NCBI GenBank assembly: GCA_910585645.1 | Contig: CAJUFP010000180.1 | Coordinates: 1 to 6,461 of the forward strand | Direction of reading: 5' to 3' | Origin: an uncultured Hungatella sp. | GTDB lineage: Bacteria; Bacillota; Clostridia; Lachnospirales; Lachnospiraceae | DNA: 6,461 bases | Shown: piece after piece, positions 1 to 5,537 of the stretch | How the letters are laid out: each line of letters starts with the position of its first letter | Position numbering within the stretch: the first letter of the stretch is position 1 | Made by a program: the position numbers and the translations under genes | The notes under the pieces: model-generated | Told to the model about the DNA's origin: nothing | What the model saw: the letters and a program-made list of their open reading frames with translations, nothing else | Databases searched by the model: none

Positions 1-61
1 GCTAAAGCAGGATAGAACATATCTCTGCGTTCAACCGCCCCGTGAATAGTAACTATAAAGT
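1..61. other. Short non-coding edge region
   Basis: I see no gene in these bases, which lie beyond the terminator of the minus-strand block. The only structure noticed is a short dyad ATAGT-A-ACTAT at 46-56, too short to assign. Confidence 0.4.
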
Positions 62-95
62 AAAAAGGAGCGGAAAGCGCTCCCGCTTTCCGCCC
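62..95 (-). terminator. Intrinsic terminator of the downstream minus-strand block
   Basis: Read on the minus strand, GCGGAAAGCG (93-84) and CGCTTTCCGC (79-70) form a perfect 10-bp stem around a 4-nt GGAG loop. The stem can be extended by one G-U and one G-C pair (94/69 and 95/68). A run of five T (66-62) follows within three bases. This is the textbook form of a Rho-independent terminator and lies about 30 bp after the stop codon of the 257-aa gene. The plus strand has no T tract after the stem, so it serves the minus strand only. Confidence 0.9.
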
Positions 96-125
96 TCCCA
101 CATCTTCCGGCTGCCAACAGAAACA

Positions 126-899
126 TCAGACAGCGCGCCTTTTTAAATACTCCCCATACAAATACTCCGCCTCCCAACACGTCTCATGGACTCCAACCCC
201 TTTGGCATCAACAGAATATCCTTCCCGCGTCCCGTCATCCTGTCCATATGCCTCCATGATCTGACTGTCCATCCCGGCCCTTATCTTATAAGTTTCCCGC
301 GTATTCCCCGGCAAAGTGTCGTCCCTGCCGCTTTGGCTGACACTGTTGGTTATGGTGCATGTTTGATCAATCTTCCCGTCGCTTCCAATGGAGACAAACT
401 GAATAATCCCCAGCGTAGAACCAGGCACGATGCGCTCGTTTATCATGATATCCTTCTGGAAATACCTGTCGATCATGTCATAGACCGACCGGGCATACTG
501 GGGATCCTGCTGCATCTTCCTCTGTATATCCGGATGTATCATAACAGAGCGGCTCCCATCCTTGATGGTCTTCAATCTGTACTGTATGTGCTTTTCAAAA
601 CTAGAGGGATTTGTTCTCTTATCCCTGGGCTCCCAGCGATACAAAGCCTCTATATCCCCATTCTCCAAAAATAACTGCTCCACAGGAAAATCATTTCGCT
701 CCCAGTTCAAAAACCTGGAAGCATCACCCACATGGTAAATGATCTCCCCATACTTCTGCTCCAGGCTCCGCGCCCCGTCTGTCCTCTGACTTTCCGCTAC
801 CTGTTCAAGATACCGCGCAAACTCTACGTCAATGCTCCCCCGCGGCCCGCCACCCAAAGCAGGATATGTATACTCTTGCGTCACACCTAAAATTTCCAC
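126..899 (-). CDS. Protein of unknown function, 257 aa (last gene of the downstream block)
   Basis: I do not recognise a characterised function. The start is a GTG at 897-899. An in-frame TGA lies two codons upstream, so the frame cannot extend further, and a modest purine-rich site (GAGAGTGA) precedes the start. There is no signal peptide and no clear membrane segment, so a cytoplasmic location is likely unless it is exported by another route. The most distinctive stretch is around residues 113-150: a charged segment with S-V-M-I-H-P-D-I, then a K-M-x-x-D-P-x-Y-A pattern and a predicted helix. From memory this pattern recurs in unknown-function proteins of Lachnospiraceae (possibly DUF6033-like), but I could not check it. 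Residues 160-185 look like beta strands (IIQFVSIGSDGKI). The C-terminus is rich in acidic and aromatic residues and ends in K-R-R-A-V. The gene follows BlaI-1 by 68 bp with no terminator between them, so co-transcription is likely. It is followed by the strong terminator at 62-95. Confidence 0.82.
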   Translation of the reverse strand: MEILGVTQEYTYPALGGGPRGSIDVEFARYLEQVAESQRTDGARSLEQKYGEIIYHVGDASRFLNWERNDFPVEQLFLENGDIEALYRWEPRDKRTNPSSFEKHIQYRLKTIKDGSRSVMIHPDIQRKMQQDPQYARSVYDMIDRYFQKDIMINERIVPGSTLGIIQFVSIGSDGKIDQTCTITNSVSQSGRDDTLPGNTRETYKIRAGMDSQIMEAYGQDDGTREGYSVDAKGVGVHETCWEAEYLYGEYLKRRAV

Positions 900-967
900 A
901 ATTCACTCTCTCACGCTCACGGCAAAGGCTCCTGGTTTCCCTGACATCCCCCAAGGCACCCTGCCGC

Positions 968-1336
968 TCACAACAATTTTCTCAGTTCATTGGCATCCTC
1001 TTCCGACAGTTCCCCGTCCCCGATAAACGCCGCCACCAGACGTCCAAAGGAATTGCCATAACATTCTGCCACCATCTTTTTCGTCCAGTTATGGATCAGC
1101 TGTTCTCTGGTACATAAAGCATAGTAATAATTACAGGACGTGCCTTTCTCCGCTCCCACCAACTCCATCTTCTGCAGCCCCAACAGGAATGTATTCAGCG
1201 TCTGAACTTTCCAGCTCTTATTCCACTTCGTTTCCGCCACTTCCATGATCTCTTTAAATGTCATGGGATCTTCCGCTTCCCATAATAATTCCATGATCTG
1301 CTCTTCCGTCTTCGTCAAACCAAAATTCTGCTTCAT
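968..1336 (-). CDS. BlaI/MecI/CopY-family transcriptional repressor (BlaI-1)
   Basis: This is a small winged-helix DNA-binding protein of 122 aa, the usual size for BlaI/MecI. Such proteins bind operator dyads as dimers and repress until a partner M56 membrane protease triggers their inactivation. Visible landmarks are the opening helix L-T-K-T-E-E-Q-I-M-E-L-L-W, the segment P-M-T-F-K-E-I, the recognition-helix region W-K-V-Q-T-L-N-T-F-L-L-G-L-Q-K-M, the wing with Y-Y-Y-A, and the C-terminal dimerisation helix ending L-S-E-E-D-A-N-E-L-R-K-L-L. I chose the ATG at 1334-1336 because the Shine-Dalgarno site GAGGGTGA (1343-1350) lies 6 nt upstream; a possible GTG at 1343-1345 is inside that site. 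The protein is about 65% identical by hand alignment to BlaI-2 (5146-5517). No M56 gene adjoins this copy. A candidate promoter lies in the 111-bp gap upstream. The family assignment is secure; the target genes are inferred to be its neighbours. Confidence 0.93.
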   Translation of the reverse strand: MKQNFGLTKTEEQIMELLWEAEDPMTFKEIMEVAETKWNKSWKVQTLNTFLLGLQKMELVGAEKGTSCNYYYALCTREQLIHNWTKKMVAECYGNSFGRLVAAFIGDGELSEEDANELRKLL

Positions 1337-1387
1337 CTCAGTCACCCTCTTTTATATTGTACGCAAATCTCCCAAATAGCCATCCCC

Positions 1388-1403
1388 GTTAATTAGTATT
1401 TAC
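1388..1403. promoter_or_regulatory. Operator-like imperfect dyad upstream of BlaI-1
   Basis: GTAAATACTAATTAAC on the minus strand is an imperfect inverted repeat with 5 of 8 pairs matching. It overlaps the candidate -10 element of the BlaI-1 promoter. BlaI/MecI proteins bind AT-rich dyads over their own promoters, so autoregulation here would be in keeping with the family. The dyad is weak and does not match the TACA-N2-TGTA core of the staphylococcal operators. Confidence 0.28.
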
Positions 1404-1425
1404 ATCATCAGAAAGCATTTGTCAA
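1397..1425 (-). promoter_or_regulatory. Candidate sigma-A promoter for BlaI-1 and the 257-aa gene
   Basis: On the minus strand a perfect -35 TTGACA (1425-1420) is followed after 17 bp by TAAATA (1402-1397), a weak match to TATAAT. Transcription would begin about 50 nt upstream of the BlaI-1 start codon. It lies just after the stop of the 509-aa gene, where I see no terminator, so BlaI-1 may be read both from this promoter and by read-through. Confidence 0.5.
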
Positions 1426-1447
1426 CATCTTTTAGAAAGGGAACCCA

Positions 1448-2977
1448 TCACGCTCTCAGATTGATCCCTGTTCTCCTCACAGTTGTCCCCGTTACGCCAG
1501 ACATCTTACTTGACATCGCCCCTGCCCCGCTTCTCACGGCGTTGGTCATCCGCTCGTTTAACATAGATGTGATCCGTTCTGGCGCGCCAATGCCGTCCCT
1601 TAACATCTCATCCCGTATCGTACCTGTTTTTCCACCGCCTATATAGTCAAACAGGCTGGTCTGACCGCCCTGTTCCAACGCCCCATTTGGGAACAGATCC
1701 CCATAGCTGCCGTCAGCAGCCCAGTTCATCTTAACCCCTCCCAGCTTCTCCACATCCACAAAGGCCCGTTCATAGCGGTTAGGCATGGACTTCTCCCTGC
1801 GCAGTGTCTCCGCTCTCTCCCTCATGTACTCCGCTTTGTCCTTCTCATTCTGCTCCCGTCTGCTGTCGATCCATGCCGTCTGCCCGGGGCCGAATCCATA
1901 ATTTGTGTCAATATCATACAGGGAACCGTCCTTGTATCCGATCGTCCGATCCTCATCATCCGCATAATCCCACCCATACCAGGCAACGTTCTGATAGGTA
2001 TCATAATGCGCCTCAAATTTATATTCATCCTTTAACTGATCCCATAGATTTTGCCCGTCCGGTGTGAAAATTTCCCCGTCTCTTCTCTCCAATTCCCTTA
2101 TATCATACCCTGTTGATGCCTTTACGGCAATGAACAGGGATGTCTTCCATGGATTCCCTATACTGAACTGGGGCTGATCTTCTACTATCGCATAATGTCC
2201 GGGACGGCTGAACATAATATGAGAATACAGGCGCTCCCCATTATCACCCCGGTTTAACGCGGCCTCAATTTTTTCTGCCAGCTTTTCATCTACACCGCTG
2301 GCCTTAATATAGTGATCATAAGGATCAACAGTGATACGCAGATCCACGCCGTCAGGAATCACGATCCCGTTCTCTTTAAAAATCTGATTCAGAGCCTCAT
2401 TCATGCTTTGACGGGCATTTAACGGGGCGTCCATCGGACTGCTGCTGCCATTGCCAGGTCCTCCAAAAGCTTTTATGATAGCTGGATCATATGGCGATAG
2501 ACTTACCTCTCGGCCACTGTACGCTGCCATTTCCTGCTCCCATCCCCAATCCCGTTCCGCTTCCGTCAGCCCTTTCTCATAATATTTATAATCTCTGTCC
2601 CAATATTTTTTCCATATATGTTTTTGGGGATCCGCAAATCTCATATTCTCTTCGTTTCGCTTTGCGTAGTAATCTTCAATCGTATTTTTATAGCGTTTTA
2701 GCATCTCTCCAAGATAATACAGATTGGAATTTTCCGGAAGCATGGTTCCTGTTGTATTTCCCATTTCAGAAACAGGCAGCACTTCCTCCATCGCTTCTGT
2801 ACCGCCTGCATAGACCGCTTCCCTTCCTGACCGCGCGGAGATAGTCACTGTGTCCTGATCACAGGAAGCAGATTTGTCGTTAACCGATCTGGAGTGATCG
2901 GAGGCAGAACTATGCCGGGATATGGTGTTGGTCCTGGATTGTTTTGTGGGGGAATAGGCATTTAAATTTATATTCAT
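1448..2977 (-). CDS. Large protein of unknown function, 509 aa (possibly DUF4885-like)
   Basis: I do not recognise a characterised function. The ATG at 2975-2977 has a clear GGAGG site (2985-2989) 7 nt upstream. There is no signal peptide or membrane helix. The N-terminal 50 residues are rich in Ser, Asn and Thr and end in an S-C-D-Q-D-T-V-T-I-S segment, a low-complexity leader of the kind seen on exported or surface-associated Clostridia proteins. Residues 90-150 are charged and aromatic and probably helical. Residues about 185-255 form the most ordered part: a helix, then G-I-V-I-P-D-G-V-D-L-R-I-T-V-D-P-Y, then S-G-V-D-E-K-L and A-L-N-R-G-D-N-G. With the later G-Y-D-I-R-E-L and D-G-Q-N-L-W segments (about 290-312) this recalls, from memory, DUF4885-type Firmicute proteins; this is unverified. 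Residues 372-397 are a highly charged helix. The C-terminus has a glycine-rich turn (Y-I-G-G-G-K-T-G) and a Ser/Gly/Thr-rich tail. It heads the downstream block, and its upstream region is occupied by the transposase remnant. Confidence 0.85.
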   Translation of the reverse strand: MNINLNAYSPTKQSRTNTISRHSSASDHSRSVNDKSASCDQDTVTISARSGREAVYAGGTEAMEEVLPVSEMGNTTGTMLPENSNLYYLGEMLKRYKNTIEDYYAKRNEENMRFADPQKHIWKKYWDRDYKYYEKGLTEAERDWGWEQEMAAYSGREVSLSPYDPAIIKAFGGPGNGSSSPMDAPLNARQSMNEALNQIFKENGIVIPDGVDLRITVDPYDHYIKASGVDEKLAEKIEAALNRGDNGERLYSHIMFSRPGHYAIVEDQPQFSIGNPWKTSLFIAVKASTGYDIRELERRDGEIFTPDGQNLWDQLKDEYKFEAHYDTYQNVAWYGWDYADDEDRTIGYKDGSLYDIDTNYGFGPGQTAWIDSRREQNEKDKAEYMRERAETLRREKSMPNRYERAFVDVEKLGGVKMNWAADGSYGDLFPNGALEQGGQTSLFDYIGGGKTGTIRDEMLRDGIGAPERITSMLNERMTNAVRSGAGAMSSKMSGVTGTTVRRTGINLRA

Positions 2978-2984
2978 AGATTTA

Positions 2985-2989
2985 CCTCC
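2985..2989 (-). promoter_or_regulatory. Ribosome binding site of the 509-aa gene
   Basis: A GGAGG core lies 7 nt before the ATG and fixes the start. It is notable because the hairpin that probably marks the end of the inserted element begins only 11 bp upstream, so native upstream sequence is almost entirely replaced. Confidence 0.75.
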
Positions 2990-3000
2990 ATTTGTACTCT

Positions 3001-3021
3001 GGTAGTGTCAAGTTTACTACC
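3001..3021. repeat. Perfect short inverted repeat at the probable insertion-sequence edge
   Basis: GGTAGT (3001-3006) and ACTACC (3016-3021) are perfect inverted copies separated by 9 bp. The repeat sits at the junction between the 5' leader of the 509-aa gene and the AT-rich upstream flank of the transposase. It could be the subterminal structure of the element's left end. Its GTAGT/ACTAC arms also resemble BlaI-type operator half sites, so a regulatory role cannot be excluded. I found no matching copy at the far side of the remnant. Confidence 0.45.
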
Positions 3022-3153
3022 TCATTTTTTGCTATAAACCTTGTATTTTCAAAGATTACACCATTTTTTTAAGAAAAAAGCAATGACCTCCCTTTTTGTG
3101 TCAATACTTTAGATAAAAACAACCCACAAACACAGAAAGGAATTTCACTGCTT

Positions 3154-3684
3154 ATGAATAGTATTACCTATTTATTGTCACTCATTCAATTTCTCTACCA
3201 GCAGAATTGCTGGCTTATTAACTTTATCTGCAAATATATCCCTCTCAAACAATGGGCCTTTGATGATTCCCATTCCCCTAAATATCAGAAACTCAAAACC
3301 GATGAGCTTCCCAAGATCCAGTTCCATCAAAGCGATTGGGACTGGCAGCTTCTCATCCCTTATTTCGAATATAAATATCACAAGAAGATCAAACCTGTTG
3401 TGAGACATAAAGAATGCGATATTCCTCTCGACTGTTCCTGCCCCTGCTGTCATGCCCCTCAGCCCTTTCTTTATCGTAATAATGGCTCCAAGGGACAATT
3501 AAAATGCAAAGTATGCAGTACCAACTTCTCTCCCGATGACAACCGGTTTGACAAACACTATACCCTACGCTGCCCTCACTGCGGCAATGCCCTTGTTCAC
3601 AAGAAAGACCGCTTCCTGCTTACCACTTCTTCCCCTCTATTATATCCTTCTCCTATAATTGTATCAAGTCGTCTGGACACATAA
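3154..3684 (+). pseudogene. Truncated transposase, N-terminal zinc-ribbon part
   Basis: The frame opens at an ATG with a GAAAGGA site 12 nt upstream and runs 176 codons. Residues 1-90 are a lysine- and aromatic-rich N-terminal region. Residues 94-121 hold a cysteine-rich motif (C-S-C-P-C-C-H, then K-C-K-V-C) and residues 140-143 start a second ribbon (C-P-H-C-G). From memory, Clostridia transposases of this kind continue after H-K-K-D-R into a second Cys pair and then the DDE catalytic domain. Here the sequence changes after R153 (codon ending at 3612) into an unrelated tail of about 23 residues and stops. The catalytic domain is therefore absent and the protein cannot transpose. It is the only plus-strand gene in the window, as expected for a passenger element. 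The transposase identification is fairly secure; the exact IS family is not. Confidence 0.7.
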
Positions 3685-3696
3685 TATTGTTTTAAA

Positions 3697-3726
3697 AGGG
3701 GAGATCTCCTTTTGTCAATCTCCCCT
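3697..3726 (-). terminator. Probable terminator of the secreted-protein operon
   Basis: On the minus strand AGGGGAGAT (3726-3718) and ATCTCCCCT (3705-3697) form a perfect 9-bp stem with a 12-nt loop, followed by a short T run (TTT, then AAAAC). It lies about 40 bp after the stop codon of the 175-aa gene. Within it, GGAGATCTCC (3700-3709) is also a perfect palindrome, giving an alternative fold. The U tract is short, so termination may be partial. Confidence 0.55.
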
Positions 3727-3766
3727 CTCCTGATGACCCTATCAAAACAGAGTTTATCCTATACCT

Positions 3767-4294
3767 CTACGAACTTATCTGCTCCAAAATATCCAAATAT
3801 CTCTTACAATCCTGGAAGTATCTGGATGTATCCACATCAACATCCGTGGCAGACTTCGCGTACTCATACCAGTTTCTATAGTAATCTATCCCACCAGTCC
3901 CTACCATGACTCCAAGACCATGAAACGCACTGGAAAAGTTCATCCGCCTTTCATACGCATCATCACATTTTGTTAAAAAACTCTGATTCTTTGTCAGATC
4001 GACTTTACTTTCATCAAGCGGTATGAAACCATAATAAATATTTCTTGCTGTAACTTTACTAATGATCCCCGCTTCTACCAATTCTCCCATGAAAGAAACC
4101 GAATCTTCCTTTGACATGCTTCCGGAGTTATATTTCTTTTTTAATTTTTCTATTTCCTCCTCAGAAAGCTGTTCCTTTCTTGATCCCTCTACCCATTTCG
4201 AAAACTGCTCCGCAAAGTATGAAGGCTTACCAGGCTTCACCTCTTTGGAAGTAACCGCATAGATAGGAAATCCATTGATCGTTGTCATTGTCAT
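3767..4294 (-). CDS. Small protein of unknown function, 175 aa
   Basis: I do not recognise this protein. The ATG at 4292-4294 is preceded by GGGAAG about 4 nt upstream; a second in-frame ATG two codons later (4286-4288) has more usual spacing and could be the true start. There is no signal peptide or membrane helix. Residues 30-65 are a lysine/glutamate-rich probable helix containing L-S-E-E-E-I-E-K-L-K-K-K-Y, then a S-M-S-K-E-D-S-V-S-F-M segment followed by L-V-E-A-G-I-I-S. That helix-turn pattern I have seen in unknown-function Lachnospiraceae proteins. A glycine-rich G-L-G-V-M-V-G-T-G-G-I occurs at about 126-136, and the C-terminal helix contains R-Y-F-Q-D-C-K-R-Y-L-D-I-L-E-Q-I. The gene starts 10 bp after the stop of the secreted protein, so the two are almost surely co-transcribed and translationally linked. 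Confidence 0.82.
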   Translation of the reverse strand: MTMTTINGFPIYAVTSKEVKPGKPSYFAEQFSKWVEGSRKEQLSEEEIEKLKKKYNSGSMSKEDSVSFMGELVEAGIISKVTARNIYYGFIPLDESKVDLTKNQSFLTKCDDAYERRMNFSSAFHGLGVMVGTGGIDYYRNWYEYAKSATDVDVDTSRYFQDCKRYLDILEQISS

Positions 4295-4304
4295 AATGCT
4301 TCCC

Positions 4305-5015
4305 TCACTGATTTGTGTTCAATGTGACGCTTGCATTAAAAGGAACCCTCTCTGTTTTCTTGTCGTATTTATCAAAGTGACGGACATCTCCTGAAATAGA
4401 AACTGTATATTCCTCTAATGGATTTGTCTGGAAATAGGAATTAAAGGTTAAGATATATGTCTGATATGGATTGTGAGGCTGAGGAACATTTTCATCCACT
4501 GCATCCGCCTCTACATAATTTATCATTCTGACCCACGAAATTGGAGTAATAAAATCAAACCGAAATTGCACTTTGGCCTGCCACCCCAACATATCATACC
4601 CAGACTCTATGACCCTCTGATATACCGCGGCTGTCTCTGCAGGAGTATGACGCACAGTTAGGTATTGCCTTGTTTCTTGGGCTGCCCCCGCCATCGGCAG
4701 ACCTAAAGTACCAACCTCTCCTGTTTCTGGAATTCTCACAATTGGATACAGATAGATATAATAAAAATACATCTGATCCATAGGTTCACCTATCTGGTTC
4801 CTCGGCATTTTATCCCCAGATAGTGTAACCGTTGGATTTTCATTGATGTCCATCGGAATAAACTCAAGATTGCCTTTTGTCTCTCTCGATACTTTCACAC
4901 CTGGAAAATCATCTGCTGATAATACGTATCCATTGTCAGAAGCCGCAAATACGGTAAAACTACACATAATACACATACATAAAACAGAGATAAACACTTT
5001 AAATTTCTTTGTCAT
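4305..5015 (-). CDS. Secreted protein of unknown function, 236 aa, with signal peptide
   Basis: The start is taken at the ATG 5013-5015, where a GGGAG site (5024-5028) lies 8 nt upstream; an earlier in-frame start at 5061-5063 would put that ribosome binding site inside the gene and is rejected. The N-terminus is a classic signal peptide: basic M-T-K-K-F-K, a hydrophobic core (V-F-I-S-V-L-C-M-C-I-M-C-S-F), and a cleavage site near V-F-A-A-S at residues 22-26. There is no lipobox with Cys after the cleavage site, no cell-wall sorting motif and no second membrane segment, so the mature protein is likely released or held by the next gene's product. The mature part is rich in aromatic and beta-type sequence (for example M-Y-F-Y-Y-I-Y-L-Y-P and Q-A-K-V-Q-F-R-F-D-F) and lacks cysteines, suggesting a beta-sandwich-like exported domain. 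I cannot name a family. It precedes the 175-aa gene by 10 bp and follows BlaI-2. Confidence 0.87.
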   Translation of the reverse strand: MTKKFKVFISVLCMCIMCSFTVFAASDNGYVLSADDFPGVKVSRETKGNLEFIPMDINENPTVTLSGDKMPRNQIGEPMDQMYFYYIYLYPIVRIPETGEVGTLGLPMAGAAQETRQYLTVRHTPAETAAVYQRVIESGYDMLGWQAKVQFRFDFITPISWVRMINYVEADAVDENVPQPHNPYQTYILTFNSYFQTNPLEEYTVSISGDVRHFDKYDKKTERVPFNASVTLNTNQ

Positions 5016-5145
5016 TTTAACTTCTCCCTTTCTTTCTAAAAATATATTTTGTATAAGAAACAACCAAACCTAACCAGTTATTACACTCTCCCCTCCTCTC
5101 CAACCGTCTACCATAGGTTGACTATCCCCCAACAAACCATTGAAT
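5016..5145 (-). other. Intergenic region between BlaI-2 and the secreted-protein operon
   Basis: These 130 bp hold no gene. The part nearest the secreted-protein gene is AT-rich on the minus strand (TTATACAAAATATATT), as expected of a -10 region, but no convincing -35 is at the right distance. AGTTATTACACTCTC at 5076-5090 shares 10 of 15 bases with the stretch at 1395-1409 over the BlaI-1 promoter, a weak hint of a shared operator. I see no strong terminator after BlaI-2. Confidence 0.35.
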
Positions 5146-5517
5146 TCACTCACACAACTTCCTCAACTCATCCGCATCTTTCTCTGATAATCTCCCCTCG
5201 CCAATAAAAAGCTTTACAAACTTCCCAATGGAATTATCATAAAACTCCGCTACGATCTTTTTCGTCCATTTATGCATCTGCTGTTCTCTGGTACAGATCG
5301 CATAATATACATTACATGATACCTCTCTCCTTGCCTCCACCAGATCCATTTTCTGCAGACCGCTCAGAAATGTGTTAAGTGTTTGAACTTTCCAGCCCTT
5401 ATCCCATTCATACAGCGCAACATCCTGAATCTCTTTCAAGGTCATAGGCTCCTGGGCATTCCACAGTATCTCCATGATCAATTCCTCTGTCCCTGTCAGA
5501 CCATACTTTTTATTCAT
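5146..5517 (-). CDS. BlaI/MecI/CopY-family transcriptional repressor (BlaI-2)
   Basis: This is a 123-aa winged-helix repressor of the BlaI type and the closest relative of BlaI-1 in the window. It shows the same landmarks: L-T-G-T-E-E-L-I-M-E-I-L-W, P-M-T-L-K-E-I, W-K-V-Q-T-L-N-T-F-L-S-G-L-Q-K-M, the wing with C-N-V-Y-Y-A, and a C-terminal helix ending A-D-E-L-R-K-L-C-E. I chose the ATG at 5515-5517 because it aligns without gaps to the BlaI-1 start; an AAGGGG site (5528-5533) lies 10 nt upstream. The ATG at 5521-5523 (4-nt spacing, two residues longer) is the alternative, whereas a TTG at 5548-5550 lies upstream of the ribosome site and is rejected. It begins 14-20 bp after the M56 stop codon, so they form a sensor-repressor pair. 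In the best-known systems the repressor gene comes first; here it comes second. Confidence 0.92.
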   Translation of the reverse strand: MNKKYGLTGTEELIMEILWNAQEPMTLKEIQDVALYEWDKGWKVQTLNTFLSGLQKMDLVEARREVSCNVYYAICTREQQMHKWTKKIVAEFYDNSIGKFVKLFIGEGRLSEKDADELRKLCE

Positions 5518-5537
5518 CTGCATATATCCCCTTAAAT

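Larger units (their letters stand above)
3001..3684 (+). mobile_element. Remnant of an insertion sequence (left part only)
   Basis: The segment contains an AT-rich upstream flank (3022-3153) and the 5' part of a transposase gene on the plus strand, opposite to every neighbouring gene. The transposase reading frame loses family resemblance at about 3612, so most of the element is missing. I could not find a matching terminal inverted repeat or target duplication on the right, in line with decay by deletion. The right boundary is uncertain and may lie anywhere from about 3612 to 3700. The IS family is not assigned. Confidence 0.5.

Noticed and set aside
186..674. Open frame on the plus strand of 162 codons
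   Set aside because: It lies antisense inside the 257-aa gene, has no ribosome binding site and shows no recognisable protein pattern; it reflects the codon bias of the opposite strand.
1804..2067. Overlapping plus and minus frames inside the 509-aa gene
   Set aside because: They are rich in Pro, His, Arg and Ser in the way typical of shadow frames, and they have no start signals.
3004..3009. TTGACA on the minus strand as a -35 element for the 509-aa gene
   Set aside because: At 16-18 bp downstream there is only the GGAGG ribosome site, with no -10-like sequence.
3178..3498. Minus-strand frame of 106 codons opposite the transposase
   Set aside because: The plus-strand frame has zinc-ribbon motifs and a ribosome binding site, whereas the antisense frame has neither.
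5016..5063. Sixteen extra N-terminal codons on the secreted protein
   Set aside because: The strong GGGAG site at 5024-5028 lies inside this extension and a typical signal peptide begins exactly at the later ATG.
5101..5120. CAACC/GGTTG inverted repeat after BlaI-2 as a terminator
   Set aside because: The stem is only 5 bp and no T run follows on either strand.
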